From Hydrogenophaga sp. (lineage in GTDB: Bacteria > Pseudomonadota > Gammaproteobacteria > Burkholderiales > Burkholderiaceae_C), in assembly GCA_016790705.1 (NCBI GenBank), contig JAEUOT010000063.1, positions 1 to 64,000 of the forward strand: DNA of 64,000 bases, given 5' to 3'. How positions within the stretch are numbered: the first letter of the stretch is position 1; the number at the start of each line of letters is the position of its first letter. This document shows, in pieces, positions 9,545-21,268 of this stretch. Both the position numbers and the translations under genes were made by a program. The notes under the pieces are model-generated. The model worked only from the letters and a program-made list of their open reading frames with translations, was not told the DNA's origin and ran no database searches.

Positions 9545-10269
9545 GCGCCAAGCGACTTCTTTTGTGCAGCGACCAGTTCGCCGATGCCCTTCTCGGCCAG
9601 CGCCAGCAGCGCGTCCATTTCCTTGCGGGTGAAGGCCACGCCCTCGGCCGTGCCCTGCACCTCGACATAGTGACCGGCGCCGGTCATCACCACGTTCATG
9701 TCGGTGTCGCAGGTCGAGTCTTCGACGTACTCCAGGTCCAGCAGCGGCTGGCCGTCCAGGATGCCGACCGAGATCGCGGCCACGTGGTCCTTGATCGGCG
9801 AGGCCGCGAGCTTGCCTTCGGAGATGAGCTTGTTGACCGCGTCCTGCGCCGCCACAAAGGCGCCGGTGATGCTGGCGGTGCGCGTGCCGCCATCGGCCTG
9901 CAACACGTCACAGTCCAGCGAAATCGTGCGCTCGCCCAGGGCCTTGAGGTCGAACACGGCGCGCAACGAACGCCCGATCAGGCGTTGGATTTCTTGCGTG
10001 CGCCCGCTCTGCTTGCCCTTGGCGGCTTCGCGGCTGCTGCGGGTGTGGGTGGCGCGCGGCAGCATGCCGTACTCCGCCGTCACCCAGCCCTCGCCCGAAC
10101 CCTTCTTGTGCGGCGGCACCTTCTCTTCGACGGACGCGGTGCACAGCACCTTGGTGTGGCCGAACTCGATCAGCACCGAGCCTTCGGCGTGCATGGTGTA
10201 GCCGCGGGTGATACGCACCGGGCGCAGCGAATCGTTGGCCCGGTCGCCGGGACGTGTGGAAAGGGTCAT
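9541..10269 (-). CDS. rph: Ribonuclease PH
   Basis: Phosphorolytic 3'-5' exoribonuclease that trims tRNA 3' ends. The frame is open to 10317, but the ATG at 10269 ([17 protein letters not shown]) gives the normal RNase PH N terminus and 242 residues. Family motifs include [20 protein letters not shown], the [12 protein letters not shown] segment and the [18 protein letters not shown] block with phosphate-binding residues. It is the first gene of the rph-rdgB-hemW unit. The 120-base gap upstream holds a REP-like repeat next to the PP2C gene. Confidence 0.96.
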   Translation of the reverse strand: MTLSTRPGDRANDSLRPVRITRGYTMHAEGSVLIEFGHTKVLCTASVEEKVPPHKKGSGEGWVTAEYGMLPRATHTRSSREAAKGKQSGRTQEIQRLIGRSLRAVFDLKALGERTISLDCDVLQADGGTRTASITGAFVAAQDAVNKLISEGKLAASPIKDHVAAISVGILDGQPLLDLEYVEDSTCDTDMNVVMTGAGHYVEVQGTAEGVAFTRKEMDALLALAEKGIGELVAAQKKSLGA

Positions 10270-10324
10270 ATCAGGTTTTCTCAACTGGAAGATGCGCGAC
10301 GCTTCCCGTTCCGGCACACACCGT

Positions 10325-10389
10325 GAAACCGGCTTCGCCGTGTCAATGGTGTGGTCCTCTGGGGGAAGACGCGAAGCGGCGCAGGGGGG
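10325..10389 (-). repeat. REP-like Burkholderiales extragenic repeat, copy 1
   Basis: About 65 bases with AACCGGCTTCGCC, then CCTCTGGGGGAAG, GCGAAGCGGCGC and a G-run ending at the stop codon of the PP2C gene. A diverged copy of the same layout (AACCGGCTCCGCC, CCCCCTTGAGGGGG, GCGCAGCGCGGC, G-run, stop codon) lies at 45443-45510. Both copies sit immediately downstream of the 3' end of a minus-strand gene, suggesting a role in mRNA 3' processing or termination. Confidence 0.6.
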
Positions 10390-11289
10390 TTACGCGTTCT
10401 TTTCGGCCGTGCGGCGGATCGCTTCGTTGATCTCGGCGATCGAGCGTTCGATCGCCTCGTCGTCCATGTCCTCGATCGTCGGGTCAGGGACGCCCGACTG
10501 GATGGTGGAAGCAAACACGCCTTCCTCGATGTCGTCGGTGGAGATACGGGTGGTCTGGAATTCTCCGGGCGTTTCCCATTCCATCGCCAGCACCGTCACG
10601 TTGTCGCAGCGCGGCCCGCCGCGCTTGAGCGCCATCTCGACCAGCTCGGGCACCGCGTGCTCCAGCGGTTGCGACGCCATCTCGGACGCAATCTCGAAGT
10701 CCTTGACAGTGCCCCAGAGCCCGTCGGAACACAGCAGCACGCGGTCGCCTTGCTGCAACTGCACAGGACCCGACAGGTCGAACACGGGCTTCGCCGGCGA
10801 GCCCAGGCAGGTGAACAGGATGTTGCGGTTGATGTGCGCCGTGGCACGGCCAAGGTGCGCCTGCTGCTCCATGTAGGAATGGTCCCGGGTGCGGGTGAGC
10901 AGCTCGCCGTTGCGGATCAGGTAGAGGCGCGAGTCGCCGCAATGCACCCAGTGCATCATCCCGCGCTCCATCACCGCCGCCACCAGTGTCGTCCGCGGCG
11001 TGTCCAGCATGCCTTTCTCGGCGGCGTAGCGAATGATCTGGTGATGCGCGGCCATCAGCGCGCTGGAGAGGAACTCGGGGACCTCGCGGACCGTCGGGTT
11101 GGCCGCCTTCTGGAAGTAGGCGGAGAGGGTCTGAAGCGCCAGTTGTGCCGCCATCGCGCCCTCGGGGTGCCCGCCCATGCCATCGGCCAGCACGAACAGT
11201 CCCGATTCGCGCGTGTAGGCGTAACCCATCCGGTCTTCGTTGCGCTCCCGACCGCCCTGACGGCTGATCTGGTAGACCGAGAACTTCAT
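10390..11289 (-). CDS. PP2C-type serine/threonine phosphatase
   Basis: A 299-residue Mn/Mg-dependent phosphatase of the PPM/PP2C (Stp1-like) family. Metal-binding motifs are present in order: GGRERNEDRMG, VLADGMGGH, HCGDSRLYLI, LCSDGLWG and the terminal CDNVTVL. An acidic C-terminal tail (about 250-299) lies outside the domain. Its start overlaps the stop of the protein kinase gene by 4 bases (11286-11289), forming a kinase-phosphatase pair likely to act on the same substrates. The REP-like repeat abuts its stop. Confidence 0.93.
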   Translation of the reverse strand: MKFSVYQISRQGGRERNEDRMGYAYTRESGLFVLADGMGGHPEGAMAAQLALQTLSAYFQKAANPTVREVPEFLSSALMAAHHQIIRYAAEKGMLDTPRTTLVAAVMERGMMHWVHCGDSRLYLIRNGELLTRTRDHSYMEQQAHLGRATAHINRNILFTCLGSPAKPVFDLSGPVQLQQGDRVLLCSDGLWGTVKDFEIASEMASQPLEHAVPELVEMALKRGGPRCDNVTVLAMEWETPGEFQTTRISTDDIEEGVFASTIQSGVPDPTIEDMDDEAIERSIAEINEAIRRTAEKNA

Positions 11290-12293
11290 TTGAACTTGGT
11301 CCCCGCAGCGGTCGACTTGCGGGCGGACTTCTTGTTGTCCGAAACGATGTTGTCAAACTGCAGACGCATCTTCTCGGCCACGGTCAGCTTGGTGTAGCTG
11401 CGCTCGGTCTCGCGGCTGAGTTCCTTCTGCAGCGCGAACACCGATTGCGGGCGCGACAACGGGTCCAGCGACATGCACCATTCGACAACCTCGATAAGGT
11501 TGTCGGAGTAGACGCCGCGCAGCCGGGAGAGCGCCAGCGACAGGCGGTCTTTCTCCAGCCGTTGCGGCGCATCGTTGGGCGGGTAGCCCTGCATGCTGGC
11601 GTAGATGCAGGCGCCGATCGCATAGATGTCGGTCCACGGCCCCATGCTGGAGTCGCGGCGATACATCTCGGGCGCGGCAAATCCCGGCGTGTACATCGGG
11701 CGAATGAAGTTGCCTTCCTTGCTCAGCACCTCGCGAGCGGCACCGAAGTCGATCAGCACCGCGCGGTTGTCGTCCGTCACGAAGATGTTCGCCGGCTTGA
11801 TGTCCAGGTGCAGCATCTTGTGCTGATGCACGATCCGCAGCCCGCGCAAGACCTCGTCATAGAGCGAACGGATGGTCGACTCGCGGAACACCTTCTGCTT
11901 TTTCAGCTCTCGGGCCGTGATGATGAATTCCTGCAGGGACGAGCCCTCCAGATAGTTCATCACCATGTAGACCGTCTCGTTTTCGCGGAAAAAGTTGAGC
12001 ACGCTCACCACCGACTGGTGGGAAATCTGCGCCAGCGCACGCCCTTCCTCGAAGAAGCTCTTGAGGCCGAGGCGGTAGAGAGAGAGTTTCTCCGGCTGCA
12101 CCTGGGGCAGCAACTCGCCGGGCGCCCGGGTGGCCAGGGACGACGGCAGGTACTCCTTGATGGCGACCTGTTGCCCCTCCGTGTCGACGGCCAGGTAGAC
12201 GACGCCGAAACCGCCCGCTGCCAGCTTGCGAACGATCCGGTAACCACCGATCACGGTATCCGGAGGCAAGGAAGCAGGTTTGACCTTTGACAT
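11286..12293 (-). CDS. Eukaryotic-like serine/threonine protein kinase
   Basis: A 335-residue Hanks-type kinase. The frame extends further upstream over yicC, but ATG 12293 (MSKVKPASLPPDTVIGGYRI) begins just before the glycine loop (LAAGGFGVVYLA) and is the credible start. Lys is in VAIKEYLP, the catalytic loop reads HLDIKPANI (an Arg-to-Leu change in HRD), the metal loop is DFGAARE, and the APE motif is AAPEMY. No TM helix or extracellular sensor domain is visible, so it is a short cytoplasmic kinase. It pairs with the overlapping PP2C gene and is divergent from yicC across 60 bases. Confidence 0.93.
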   Translation of the reverse strand: MSKVKPASLPPDTVIGGYRIVRKLAAGGFGVVYLAVDTEGQQVAIKEYLPSSLATRAPGELLPQVQPEKLSLYRLGLKSFFEEGRALAQISHQSVVSVLNFFRENETVYMVMNYLEGSSLQEFIITARELKKQKVFRESTIRSLYDEVLRGLRIVHQHKMLHLDIKPANIFVTDDNRAVLIDFGAAREVLSKEGNFIRPMYTPGFAAPEMYRRDSSMGPWTDIYAIGACIYASMQGYPPNDAPQRLEKDRLSLALSRLRGVYSDNLIEVVEWCMSLDPLSRPQSVFALQKELSRETERSYTKLTVAEKMRLQFDNIVSDNKKSARKSTAAGTKFK

Positions 12294-12353
12294 AATTCGA
12301 AAGGAGTCCGGAACGCCTTGTTGTGGACCATTCAATTGGAACGGACCCAGTCT

Positions 12354-13271
12354 ATGGCAGTTTACAGCATGACCGGCTACGCCACGGCCCAGTTCGGCGG
12401 TCCGGTGCAGGACGCCGGGCACGGGCCGGGACCCGCGCTGGGCATGGAAATCCGCTCGGTCAACAGCCGTTTCCTCGACCTGACCTTCAAGATGTCGGAC
12501 GAATTGCGCGGCACCGAGCCGGCACTGCGCGAACTGCTGGGCGCCCGCCTCAAACGCGGCAAAGTGGAAATCCGGGCCTGGATCGAAGGTCGGACCGAAG
12601 CCGGCGCGCGGGCGCCACTGCCTGCCGAACTTCAGCATCTGGTGAATCTCCAGGACAGCATCCTGGCCTGGCACCCCAAGGCCGCCCCGCTCTCTGTCTC
12701 CGACATCCTGCACCTCACCGCCAGACAACAGGCCCTGCCCAGCGGACTGCATGATCACCTGCTGGAACTGGCGCAGACCGTGCTGGCCGCGTTCATCGAG
12801 GCGCGCGCACGCGAGGGCAAGCGGCTGACGGACATGCTGCTGGACCGGCTGCGTCAACTGCGCGCCCTGGCCCAGGAGGCCCAGCCGCTGATCCCCGAAC
12901 TGGTGGCCCAGCAGCGCCAGCGCTTCATCGATCGCTGGAATGAGGCCCTCGGCGCGGGACAGGGCGCAGGAGCGCCAGCGTTGTCGGCGGACGCGGTGCA
13001 GGAACGCGCCTTGTCCGAGGCCACCGCATTTGCCATTCGCATCGATGTGGCCGAGGAGCTGACCCGCCTGGCGTCACACCTGGAAGAAATCGAGCGCCTG
13101 CTCGGCAAAGGCGGAGAGGTCGGCAAGCGTCTGGACTTCCTGATCCAGGAGCTGCACCGGGAGGCCAACACCCTGGGCTCCAAGTCGTCCAGCCTGGAGC
13201 TGACCCGCATCTCGGTGGACATGAAGGTGCTGATCGAACAAATGCGCGAACAGGTCCAGAACCTGGAATGA
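12354..13271 (+). CDS. yicC: YicC/YloC family endoribonuclease
   Basis: A 305-residue member of the YicC family, reported as an endoribonuclease acting on small RNAs and stable RNA. ATG 12354 gives the typical N terminus [10 protein letters not shown]; the frame opens at 12318 without family similarity. The C-terminal half carries the conserved [18 protein letters not shown] and the [15 protein letters not shown] block. It lies 4 bases upstream of gmk, the standard yicC-gmk-rpoZ arrangement. Confidence 0.93.
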   Translation: MAVYSMTGYATAQFGGPVQDAGHGPGPALGMEIRSVNSRFLDLTFKMSDELRGTEPALRELLGARLKRGKVEIRAWIEGRTEAGARAPLPAELQHLVNLQDSILAWHPKAAPLSVSDILHLTARQQALPSGLHDHLLELAQTVLAAFIEARAREGKRLTDMLLDRLRQLRALAQEAQPLIPELVAQQRQRFIDRWNEALGAGQGAGAPALSADAVQERALSEATAFAIRIDVAEELTRLASHLEEIERLLGKGGEVGKRLDFLIQELHREANTLGSKSSSLELTRISVDMKVLIEQMREQVQNLE

Positions 13272-13275
13272 ACTG

Positions 13276-13896
13276 ATGGAATACCCCGGAAACCTGTTTG
13301 TCGTCGCGGCCCCCAGCGGGGCCGGCAAATCCAGCCTGGTCAAGGCGCTGATGGAGCTGGACCAGCGCGTCTCGCCCTCGATTTCCCACACCACCCGGCC
13401 GCCACGGGGCCAGGAGGTGCACGGCCGCGAGTACTACTTCGTCAGCCACGAAACCTTCGACCAGATGGTGGCCCAGGACGCCTTCCTGGAGTGGGCCCAT
13501 GTGCACGGCAACCGCTACGGCACGTCCAAACAGACCATCGAGCAGCGCATGGCCCAGGGCGCTGATGTGGTCCTGGAAATCGACTTCCAGGGCGCCATCC
13601 AGGTCAAACGCATTTTCCCGAACGCCGTACTGATCTTCATCCTGCCACCGAGCTGGGAAGAGCTGCGCTCGCGGCTGGAGCGGCGCGCGGAGGACAGTGC
13701 CGAGGTCATCGAAGTGCGGCTCAAGAATGCCGCCCACGAGATGGCGCACGCCAAGGAATTCGATTTCGTTATAATCAACGAGTTGTTCGAGCGCGCCTTG
13801 TTCGACCTCAAGGCCATTGTCCATTCGCAGCGGCTGCGGTACACCGCCCAGCGCATCTCCCGCAGCGAGACCTTCCAGGCGCTCAACATTTCCTGA
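13276..13896 (+). CDS. gmk: Guanylate kinase
   Basis: Converts GMP and ATP to GDP and ADP in guanine nucleotide and (p)ppGpp metabolism. The 206-residue protein has the P-loop [14 protein letters not shown], the GMP-binding [19 protein letters not shown], and the [12 protein letters not shown] segment. It begins 4 bases after yicC and is followed by rpoZ 27 bases later. No anomalies. Confidence 0.97.
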   Translation: MEYPGNLFVVAAPSGAGKSSLVKALMELDQRVSPSISHTTRPPRGQEVHGREYYFVSHETFDQMVAQDAFLEWAHVHGNRYGTSKQTIEQRMAQGADVVLEIDFQGAIQVKRIFPNAVLIFILPPSWEELRSRLERRAEDSAEVIEVRLKNAAHEMAHAKEFDFVIINELFERALFDLKAIVHSQRLRYTAQRISRSETFQALNIS

Positions 13897-13923
13897 ATCC
13901 CCGCTTTCCACCGAGGCCCGCAC

Positions 13924-14127
13924 ATGGCACGCATCACCGTCGAAGATTGTCTGGAAAAGATCCCCAACCGCTTTCAGCTCGTGCTGGCCGCAACCTACCG
14001 CGCCCGCATGCTGAGCCAGGGACATGCCCCGAAGATCGAGAGCAAGAACAAACCGGGCGTGACCGCCCTGCGCGAAATTGCCGACGGCAAGATCGGTCTG
14101 GAAATGCTCAAGAAGGTCCCGACCTGA
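13924..14127 (+). CDS. rpoZ: RNA polymerase omega subunit
   Basis: A 67-residue omega subunit with the conserved [20 protein letters not shown] start and the [11 protein letters not shown] segment. It stabilises beta-prime and takes part in the ppGpp response. It ends the yicC-gmk-rpoZ operon and is followed by a strong hairpin terminator. No spoT is seen after it here; the next gene is convergent nadA. Confidence 0.96.
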   Translation: MARITVEDCLEKIPNRFQLVLAATYRARMLSQGHAPKIESKNKPGVTALREIADGKIGLEMLKKVPT

Positions 14128-14149
14128 TTGTTCGGCCCGGTTCCGATGA

Positions 14150-14180
14150 AAAAAGCCCGCTGATCCAGCGGGCTTTTTCT
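14150..14180 (+). terminator. Bidirectional intrinsic terminator between rpoZ and nadA
   Basis: AAGCCCGCTG, loop ATC, then CAGCGGGCTT followed by TTTCTTT; the left arm is preceded by an A-run, so it also works in the minus direction. It sits 20-odd bases after the rpoZ stop and just beyond the nadA stop, matching the convergent gene ends. Confidence 0.88.
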
Positions 14181-14199
14181 TTGGCCGAACGACCGGCGC

Positions 14200-15306
14200 T
14201 CAGGCTGCGCCGATGTTCGGCACCAGGGCGCCTGCGTCCTGACCCGCCTTGTGCGCTGCCGTGAAGGCCAGCATGCGGTCGATGGGCTGGCGGGCGCGCG
14301 GGATCAGCGCCGGGTCGACATGGATCTGGTTCAGGTTCTTCTCCAGCACCTCGGCCACGCCAGCCAGGCCGTTCATCGCCATCCAGGGGCAGTGCGCGCA
14401 GCTCTTGCAGGTCGCGCTGTTGCCCGCCGTCGGCGCCTCGAAGAACACCTTGCCTGGGTTCTGCTGACGCAGCATGTGCATCATGCCGTTGTCGGTGGCG
14501 ACGATGAACTCGGTGGCGTCGAACTCACGCGCGGCCTTGAGGATGGCCGAGGTCGACCCCACCGCGTCGGCCAGCCGCACCACCTCGGCCGGGCTTTCCG
14601 GGTGCACGAGCACCTTGGCCTTGGGATGCTCTTTCTTGAGCGCCTCCAGCTCAAAGGACTTGAACTCGTCGTGCACGATGCAGGAGCCGTTCCACATCAA
14701 CATGTCGGCACCGGTCTCGCGCTGGATGTAGCCGCCCAGGTGCTTGTCGGGCGCCCACAGGATCTTGTGGCCCTTGTCCTTGAGCGCCTTCACGATGTCC
14801 AGCGCACAGCTCGACGTCACCAGCCAATCGGAACGCGCTTTCACGGCCGCACTGGTGTTGGCGTAGACCACCACGGTGCGGTCCGGGTGCTGGTCACAGA
14901 AGGCACTGAATTCATCGATCGGGCAGCCCAGGTCCAGCGAGCAGTTGGCGTCCAGGTCGGGCATCAGCACCGTCTTTTCCGGCGACAGGATCTTGGCCGT
15001 CTCGCCCATGAAGCGCACACCCGACACCACGAGCGTGGTGGCCGCGTGGTCGCGCCCGAAGCGCGCCATTTCCAGCGAGTCGCTGACGATGCCGCCGGTC
15101 TCGACGGCCAGATCCTGCAGGTCGGGGTGCACGTAGTAGTGCGACACCATCACCGCATTGCGCTCTTTCAGCAGACGCCGGATGCGCTCCTTGAGTTCGG
15201 CGCGCTGGCTGGGTGTCGGCTCGACCGGGACCCGCGCCCAGGCGTGTTTCGTCGGGCAGGCCGGCTGCTCGTACTCGACGTCGATGATGGCGGTGTCCGT
15301 GGCCAT
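14200..15306 (-). CDS. nadA: Quinolinate synthase NadA
   Basis: [4Fe-4S] enzyme that condenses iminoaspartate and dihydroxyacetone phosphate to quinolinate in NAD synthesis. ATG 15306 gives 368 residues; longer upstream frames overlap nadC. Substrate and cluster motifs include [28 protein letters not shown], the SSCALDI cysteine, [10 protein letters not shown] and C-terminal [11 protein letters not shown]. It lies 8 bases downstream of nadC on the same strand. No nadB is in the window, so iminoaspartate must come from an enzyme elsewhere. Confidence 0.96.
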   Translation of the reverse strand: MATDTAIIDVEYEQPACPTKHAWARVPVEPTPSQRAELKERIRRLLKERNAVMVSHYYVHPDLQDLAVETGGIVSDSLEMARFGRDHAATTLVVSGVRFMGETAKILSPEKTVLMPDLDANCSLDLGCPIDEFSAFCDQHPDRTVVVYANTSAAVKARSDWLVTSSCALDIVKALKDKGHKILWAPDKHLGGYIQRETGADMLMWNGSCIVHDEFKSFELEALKKEHPKAKVLVHPESPAEVVRLADAVGSTSAILKAAREFDATEFIVATDNGMMHMLRQQNPGKVFFEAPTAGNSATCKSCAHCPWMAMNGLAGVAEVLEKNLNQIHVDPALIPRARQPIDRMLAFTAAHKAGQDAGALVPNIGAA

Positions 15307-15314
15307 GGGAATCC

Positions 15315-16178
15315 TCAAAGCGCCTCGAAGCGCATGGAAAAGTCGACAGCCTTGACGTCCTTGGTCAGGGCACCGATGGAGATGCGGTCGACACCGGTTT
15401 GCGCAAGGGCATGGACCGTTTCGAGGTTGACACCGCCGGAAATCTCCAGGATCGCGCGACCCGCGTTGCGGCGCACCGCTTCCTGCAAGGTCGGGATGTC
15501 CATGTTGTCCAGCAGCACCATGGTCGCGCCGCAGGCGAGCGCCTCGTCCAGTTGCGCGAGATGCTCGACCTCGATCTCGACAAAACGGGCTTCGGGCGCG
15601 GTCTCCTGCACACGGCGCAACACCGCAGCCACGCCACCCGCCGCAGCGATGTGGTTTTCCTTGATCAGGACCGCGTCGTACAGGCCGATGCGGTGGTTCA
15701 CCCCGCCCCCGGTCTTGACCGCATATTTCTGGGCCAACCGCAGCCCAGGGATGGTCTTTCGGGTGTCGACAATGGCGGCACGTGTGCCGCTCACGGCGTC
15801 CACGAACACGGCGGTCTTGGTCGCGACCGCCGACAGCAATTGAAGGAAATTCAGCGCGGTGCGTTCGGCGGTCAGCAGCGCCTGGGCCCTGCCCTCGATG
15901 TGCACCACCACCTGGTCGGCCGCACATCGCTCGCCCTCAGCCACATGCCAGTCCAGGCGGGCCGCCGGGTCACACGCCAGCACCGCCGCCTCGACCCAGG
16001 GCCGGCCACAGATGACCGCACTTTCGCGCGCCAGGATGCGCGCCCGGGCGGGCCGGCTGTCATCGACCAGGGCCGCAGTCAGGTCACCGCCGCCGACGTC
16101 TTCGGCCAGCGCCCGGGCGACGTCGCCGCGCGCCAGTTCAGACAGGTCGGCAGCAGTGAATTCGGAGAGGTGTTTCAT
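15315..16178 (-). CDS. nadC: Nicotinate-nucleotide pyrophosphorylase (carboxylating)
   Basis: Quinolinate phosphoribosyltransferase, making nicotinate mononucleotide from quinolinate and PRPP. The chosen ATG 16178 (MKHLSEF) gives 287 residues; an in-frame ATG at 16190 would add four. Motifs include [14 protein letters not shown], the [21 protein letters not shown] block, [15 protein letters not shown] and the C-terminal ISGGVN. It is the first gene of nadC-nadA and divergent from panB across 93 bases. Confidence 0.95.
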   Translation of the reverse strand: MKHLSEFTAADLSELARGDVARALAEDVGGGDLTAALVDDSRPARARILARESAVICGRPWVEAAVLACDPAARLDWHVAEGERCAADQVVVHIEGRAQALLTAERTALNFLQLLSAVATKTAVFVDAVSGTRAAIVDTRKTIPGLRLAQKYAVKTGGGVNHRIGLYDAVLIKENHIAAAGGVAAVLRRVQETAPEARFVEIEVEHLAQLDEALACGATMVLLDNMDIPTLQEAVRRNAGRAILEISGGVNLETVHALAQTGVDRISIGALTKDVKAVDFSMRFEAL

Positions 16179-16212
16179 GGCGAGAAGCATAACGGCAACA
16201 CGGAAGCGGGAT

Positions 16213-16224
16213 GGACTATAGTCC
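16213..16224 (+). promoter_or_regulatory. Palindrome with TATAGT in the nadC/panB divergent gap
   Basis: A perfect 12-base palindrome (GGACTATAGTCC) containing TATAGT, close to a sigma70 -10 element, lies 48 bases upstream of panB. No convincing -35 was identified. It could be the panB -10 region or a small operator; this is inference from position and symmetry only. Confidence 0.3.
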
Positions 16225-16271
16225 GCCCGAATCCGGGCCTTGCGCCAACCATCTGCCGAGGGGACACCATC

Positions 16272-17162
16272 ATGAGCCAGACCGCATCCCAAGCACCCGC
16301 CATCGGCACGCCTTACGGCACCCTGCCGTCGGCGTCACCCCTGCCGCAGCGCAAACCCGTCAGCCTCCCGCGGCTGCAGGAAATGCGGGACCGGGGAGAA
16401 AAAATCACGATGCTGACGGCCTACGACGCCACCTTCGCGGCGGTAGCCGACGCGGCCGGCGTCGAATGCATCCTGATCGGCGACTCTCTGGGCATGGTCT
16501 GCCAGGGGCTGTCGAGCACGGCCGGCGTGACGCTGGAAACCATGGTCTATCACACGGAAAGCGTGGTCCGTGGCCTGCGACGGGTGCAAGGAACCGCCTG
16601 GATCATCGGCGACCTGCCGTTCGGCAGCTACCACGAGTCCAAGGAGCAGGCGATGCGCAGCGCGGCCCAGTTGCTCCACGCCGGTGCGCACATGATCAAG
16701 CTCGAGGGTGGCGGCTGGACCGCCGACACGGTTCGTTTCCTGGTGGAGCGCGGGGTGCCGGTATGCGCCCACCTCGGCCTGACGCCACAGACGGTGCATT
16801 CGCTCGGTGGCTATCGGGTACAGGGACGCGACGAGGGTGCAGCCCGTGCGCTGCGCACGCACGCGCTGGAACTGCAGGATGCGGGCGCCACGATGATGGT
16901 GCTGGAAATGGTGCCGGCGCTGCTGGCCGCCGAGATCACGACGGTGCTGCCGACCTGCCACACCATCGGCATCGGCGCCGGCAAGGGCACCGCCGGCCAG
17001 GTGCTGGTGATGCACGACATGCTGGGCATCAACCTGGGCAAGAACCCGAAGTTCGTGCGCAATTTCATGGACGGCGCCGAAAGCGTGCGTGATGCCATGG
17101 CGGCCTATGTCCGCTGCGTCAAGGACGGCAGCTTCCCCGACGACCAGTTGCACGCCTGGTGA
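16272..17162 (+). CDS. panB: 3-methyl-2-oxobutanoate hydroxymethyltransferase
   Basis: First committed step of pantothenate synthesis: ketopantoate from 2-oxoisovalerate and methylene-tetrahydrofolate. ATG 16272 gives 296 residues; the open frame upstream of it is antisense to nadC. Motifs include [37 protein letters not shown], the AHLGLTPQ block and IGIGAG. It is followed by an overlapping membrane-protein gene and then panC, so panB and panC are separated by one unrelated gene. Confidence 0.96.
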   Translation: MSQTASQAPAIGTPYGTLPSASPLPQRKPVSLPRLQEMRDRGEKITMLTAYDATFAAVADAAGVECILIGDSLGMVCQGLSSTAGVTLETMVYHTESVVRGLRRVQGTAWIIGDLPFGSYHESKEQAMRSAAQLLHAGAHMIKLEGGGWTADTVRFLVERGVPVCAHLGLTPQTVHSLGGYRVQGRDEGAARALRTHALELQDAGATMMVLEMVPALLAAEITTVLPTCHTIGIGAGKGTAGQVLVMHDMLGINLGKNPKFVRNFMDGAESVRDAMAAYVRCVKDGSFPDDQLHAW

Positions 17163-17974
17163 AGCGGCTGCGCTTGCCCCGCCTGCCGCGCAGCCGTGAC
17201 GACGCAGTCACGCAACTGCGCCAGGACCTGCAGACGCACTCCTGGCCGCGCATGCAGATGACGCTGCTGGTCTCACTGACCGGTGGCTCGGGGCTGCTGG
17301 CGTCGTTCCTGCTGCTGCACGCGGGCCTGCACAACATGGCGCTGCGCTACCCGGTGGCGCTGCTGGTGGCCTACGGCGCGTTCCTGCTGCTGCTCTGGCT
17401 GTGGCTGCGCACCCGGGCCGACGACTGGACCGAGCTGCCCGACGCGGGCATCGATCTGCCCCTGCCCAGCGGACGCAGCGGCGGTCCGTCCTGGTCCCCC
17501 GGGGGCGGTGGCCAGTTCGGCGGTGGTGGAAGCAGCGCGTCTTTCGATGCCCCGGTGCCCCTGCGCGCATTCAGTGGCGATACGCCGGGATCCGCCGTAG
17601 GCAAAGGCCTCTCGGACGGCGTGGGCGACGGACTGGGTTCGATCGCTGACGCGGCAGACGCGGACGAGCTGGTGATTCCGCTGCTGGTGATTGCGCTGGC
17701 CGTCGGCCTGGCCCTCTCCTCGCTGTATGTGATCTACAGCGCCCCCACGCTGTTCGCCGAACTTCTGCTCGACGGAGCCTTGTCGGCCTCGCTGTACCGA
17801 CGCCTGCGCACCATCGAGCGGCGCCACTGGGTCTCGACGGCGCTGCGCCGAACCGCCCTGCCCTTTGCTCTGACCGCGCTGCTGCTGGCGGGTGTCGGCT
17901 GGGGACTGCAGACCGCCGCACCCGGTGCACACACGCTGGGCCAGGCGCTTCACCAGGCCGGCGACACGCCCTGA
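17159..17974 (+). CDS. Unrecognised inner-membrane protein between panB and panC
   Basis: A 271-residue protein starting at GTG 17159, overlapping the panB stop by 4 bases (GTGA), so translation is probably coupled. Predicted TM helices lie near 35-57 and 62-83, then a Gly/Ser-rich low-complexity linker (about 100-125, with [12 protein letters not shown]), then hydrophobic segments near 172-195 and 232-250. I recognise no domain. The gene continues the panB transcript into panC. Nothing ties it to pantothenate chemistry beyond location. Confidence 0.75.
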   Translation: MKRLRLPRLPRSRDDAVTQLRQDLQTHSWPRMQMTLLVSLTGGSGLLASFLLLHAGLHNMALRYPVALLVAYGAFLLLLWLWLRTRADDWTELPDAGIDLPLPSGRSGGPSWSPGGGGQFGGGGSSASFDAPVPLRAFSGDTPGSAVGKGLSDGVGDGLGSIADAADADELVIPLLVIALAVGLALSSLYVIYSAPTLFAELLLDGALSASLYRRLRTIERRHWVSTALRRTALPFALTALLLAGVGWGLQTAAPGAHTLGQALHQAGDTP

Positions 17975-19902
<1,928 letters not shown>

Positions 19903-19923
19903 CGGACCCGTCTGCGCTGCGGT

Positions 19924-20367
19924 TTACTGGGCGACGGCGCCCGCGGCCTGCGCCTGCTGCTGTTCGTACATGGCCTGGAAGTTGATTTCGGCCAGGTGCA
20001 CGGGCGGGAAGCCGGCGCGCTGGATCAGGTCGGCCACGTTGCCGCGCAGGTAGGGGTAGACGATCTGCGGGCAGGCGATGCCCATGATCGGGCCCATCTG
20101 GTCATCGGGCAGGTGACGGATCTCGAAGATGCCGGCCTGCTTGGCTTCGACCAGGAACACGGTTTTGTCCTTGATCTTGGTCTGCACCGTGGCGGTGACG
20201 CAGACTTCATAAATGCCGTCGGCGGCCGGGCTGGCTTCGACGCCCAGCTGGATGTCGACCGAGGGTTGCTCCTGTTCCAGCAGGATGGCCGGGGAATTGG
20301 GCTGCTCCAGCGAGGCCTCCTTGAGGTAGACGCGCTGGATCTGGAAGATGGGGTCTTGGTCGGCCAT
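19924..20367 (-). CDS. secB: Protein-export chaperone SecB
   Basis: Cytosolic tetrameric chaperone that keeps preproteins unfolded and delivers them to SecA. ATG 20367 ([17 protein letters not shown]) gives 147 residues. The conserved [17 protein letters not shown] terminus and the [17 protein letters not shown] block are present. It lies between grxC and gpsA, the common proteobacterial order. A large stem-loop separates it from grxC. Confidence 0.96.
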   Translation of the reverse strand: MADQDPIFQIQRVYLKEASLEQPNSPAILLEQEQPSVDIQLGVEASPAADGIYEVCVTATVQTKIKDKTVFLVEAKQAGIFEIRHLPDDQMGPIMGIACPQIVYPYLRGNVADLIQRAGFPPVHLAEINFQAMYEQQQAQAAGAVAQ

Positions 20368-20398
20368 AAAAACTTTCGGATGGTTCGGAAACAAACAA

Positions 20399-20429
20399 GG
20401 CCCGCCCGGGAGGCGTCCCGTTGCGGGCC
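20399..20429 (-). terminator. Stem-loop in the grxC-secB spacer
   Basis: GGCCCGC pairs with GCGGGCC across an inner CGGGA/TCCCG stem. Read on the minus strand it is followed by TTGTTTGTTT. This resembles a weak intrinsic terminator or attenuator in the secB leader, about 30 bases before the secB ATG. The T-tract is interrupted, so it may only partly terminate. Confidence 0.4.
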
Positions 20430-20462
20430 CAATCGGGAATTATCTCAGCAGCGCTGGCGGGC

Positions 20463-20720
20463 TCACGCCTTGAGCATGGGCACCAGACCGCCCTGGCGGT
20501 CCAGTGCATGCAGGTCATCGCAGCCACCGACATGGGTGTCGCCGATGAAGATCTGCGGCACGCTGGTGCGGCCGGTGATCTTCGTCATGTGTGCCCGCAG
20601 CTCCGGCCGACCATCGACCACGATCTCCTCGTAGTCGGTCACCCCCCGCTGTTGCAGCAAGGCCTTGGCGCGACTGCAATAGGGGCAATAGTCACTGGAG
20701 TAGATCTTGACGTGTGCCAT
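20463..20720 (-). CDS. grxC: Glutaredoxin 3
   Basis: An 85-residue dithiol glutaredoxin with CPYC at residues 12-15, the TSVPQIFI cis-Pro loop and the GGCDDLHALD glutathione-binding motif. ATG 20720 gives the family N terminus; an upstream in-frame ATG at 20738 would add six residues. It sits between the rhodanese gene and secB, a standard redox/export cluster. Confidence 0.95.
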   Translation of the reverse strand: MAHVKIYSSDYCPYCSRAKALLQQRGVTDYEEIVVDGRPELRAHMTKITGRTSVPQIFIGDTHVGGCDDLHALDRQGGLVPMLKA

Positions 20721-20747
20721 GGTGGTCTCCGGCGTCAATAAGGCGAT

Positions 20748-21158
20748 TCAGGATTTTTCGACCGGGAGGCTGGCCGCGCGCCAGGCCCCCATGCCACCCG
20801 TCAGCGAGCGGGCGTTCTCGTAGCCCAGCTTGACAGCAATCGCCACCGCGCGCTTGGAGCGCGCGCCGGATGCGCAGACCAGCACCAGAGGCACCGTTTT
20901 GTTCTTGACCACCGTCGCGAGCTTGGCTTCCAGCTCGGCGAGTGGCACGTTCTTGGCGCCGGTCACGTGCCCGGCAGCGAACTCGTCCGCGCCACACACG
21001 TCCACCACCACCGCTTTCTCTCGGTTGATCAGCTGCACCGCTTCAGCTGGGTTCACGCCCGCCGAACCGCCACCCGAGGTCAGGGTCGGAAAGAGCAGCA
21101 TTCCGCCCGACGCCAGGGCGACGGCAAACAGCATCCAGTTTTCCAGAAAAAAACTCAC
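20748..21158 (-). CDS. Membrane-anchored rhodanese-like sulfurtransferase
   Basis: A 136-residue protein with an N-terminal hydrophobic anchor (about 8-27) and one rhodanese domain. The active-site loop is [11 protein letters not shown] with Cys95, so it is catalytically competent. It resembles the E. coli YibN type, found beside grxC and secB. It is the first gene of the minus-strand operon and divergent from gpmA. Confidence 0.9.
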   Translation of the reverse strand: MSFFLENWMLFAVALASGGMLLFPTLTSGGGSAGVNPAEAVQLINREKAVVVDVCGADEFAAGHVTGAKNVPLAELEAKLATVVKNKTVPLVLVCASGARSKRAVAIAVKLGYENARSLTGGMGAWRAASLPVEKS

Positions 21159-21268
21159 AAGGTACCTTTCAGGTCAGACAAGCACGGGATTTTAGAATGT
21201 GGGGCTGTCCGGTGCTGACCGGCCGGCCCGGATGTCCCCCTTCACCTGATTCAACGCCCTTTCTGCCC

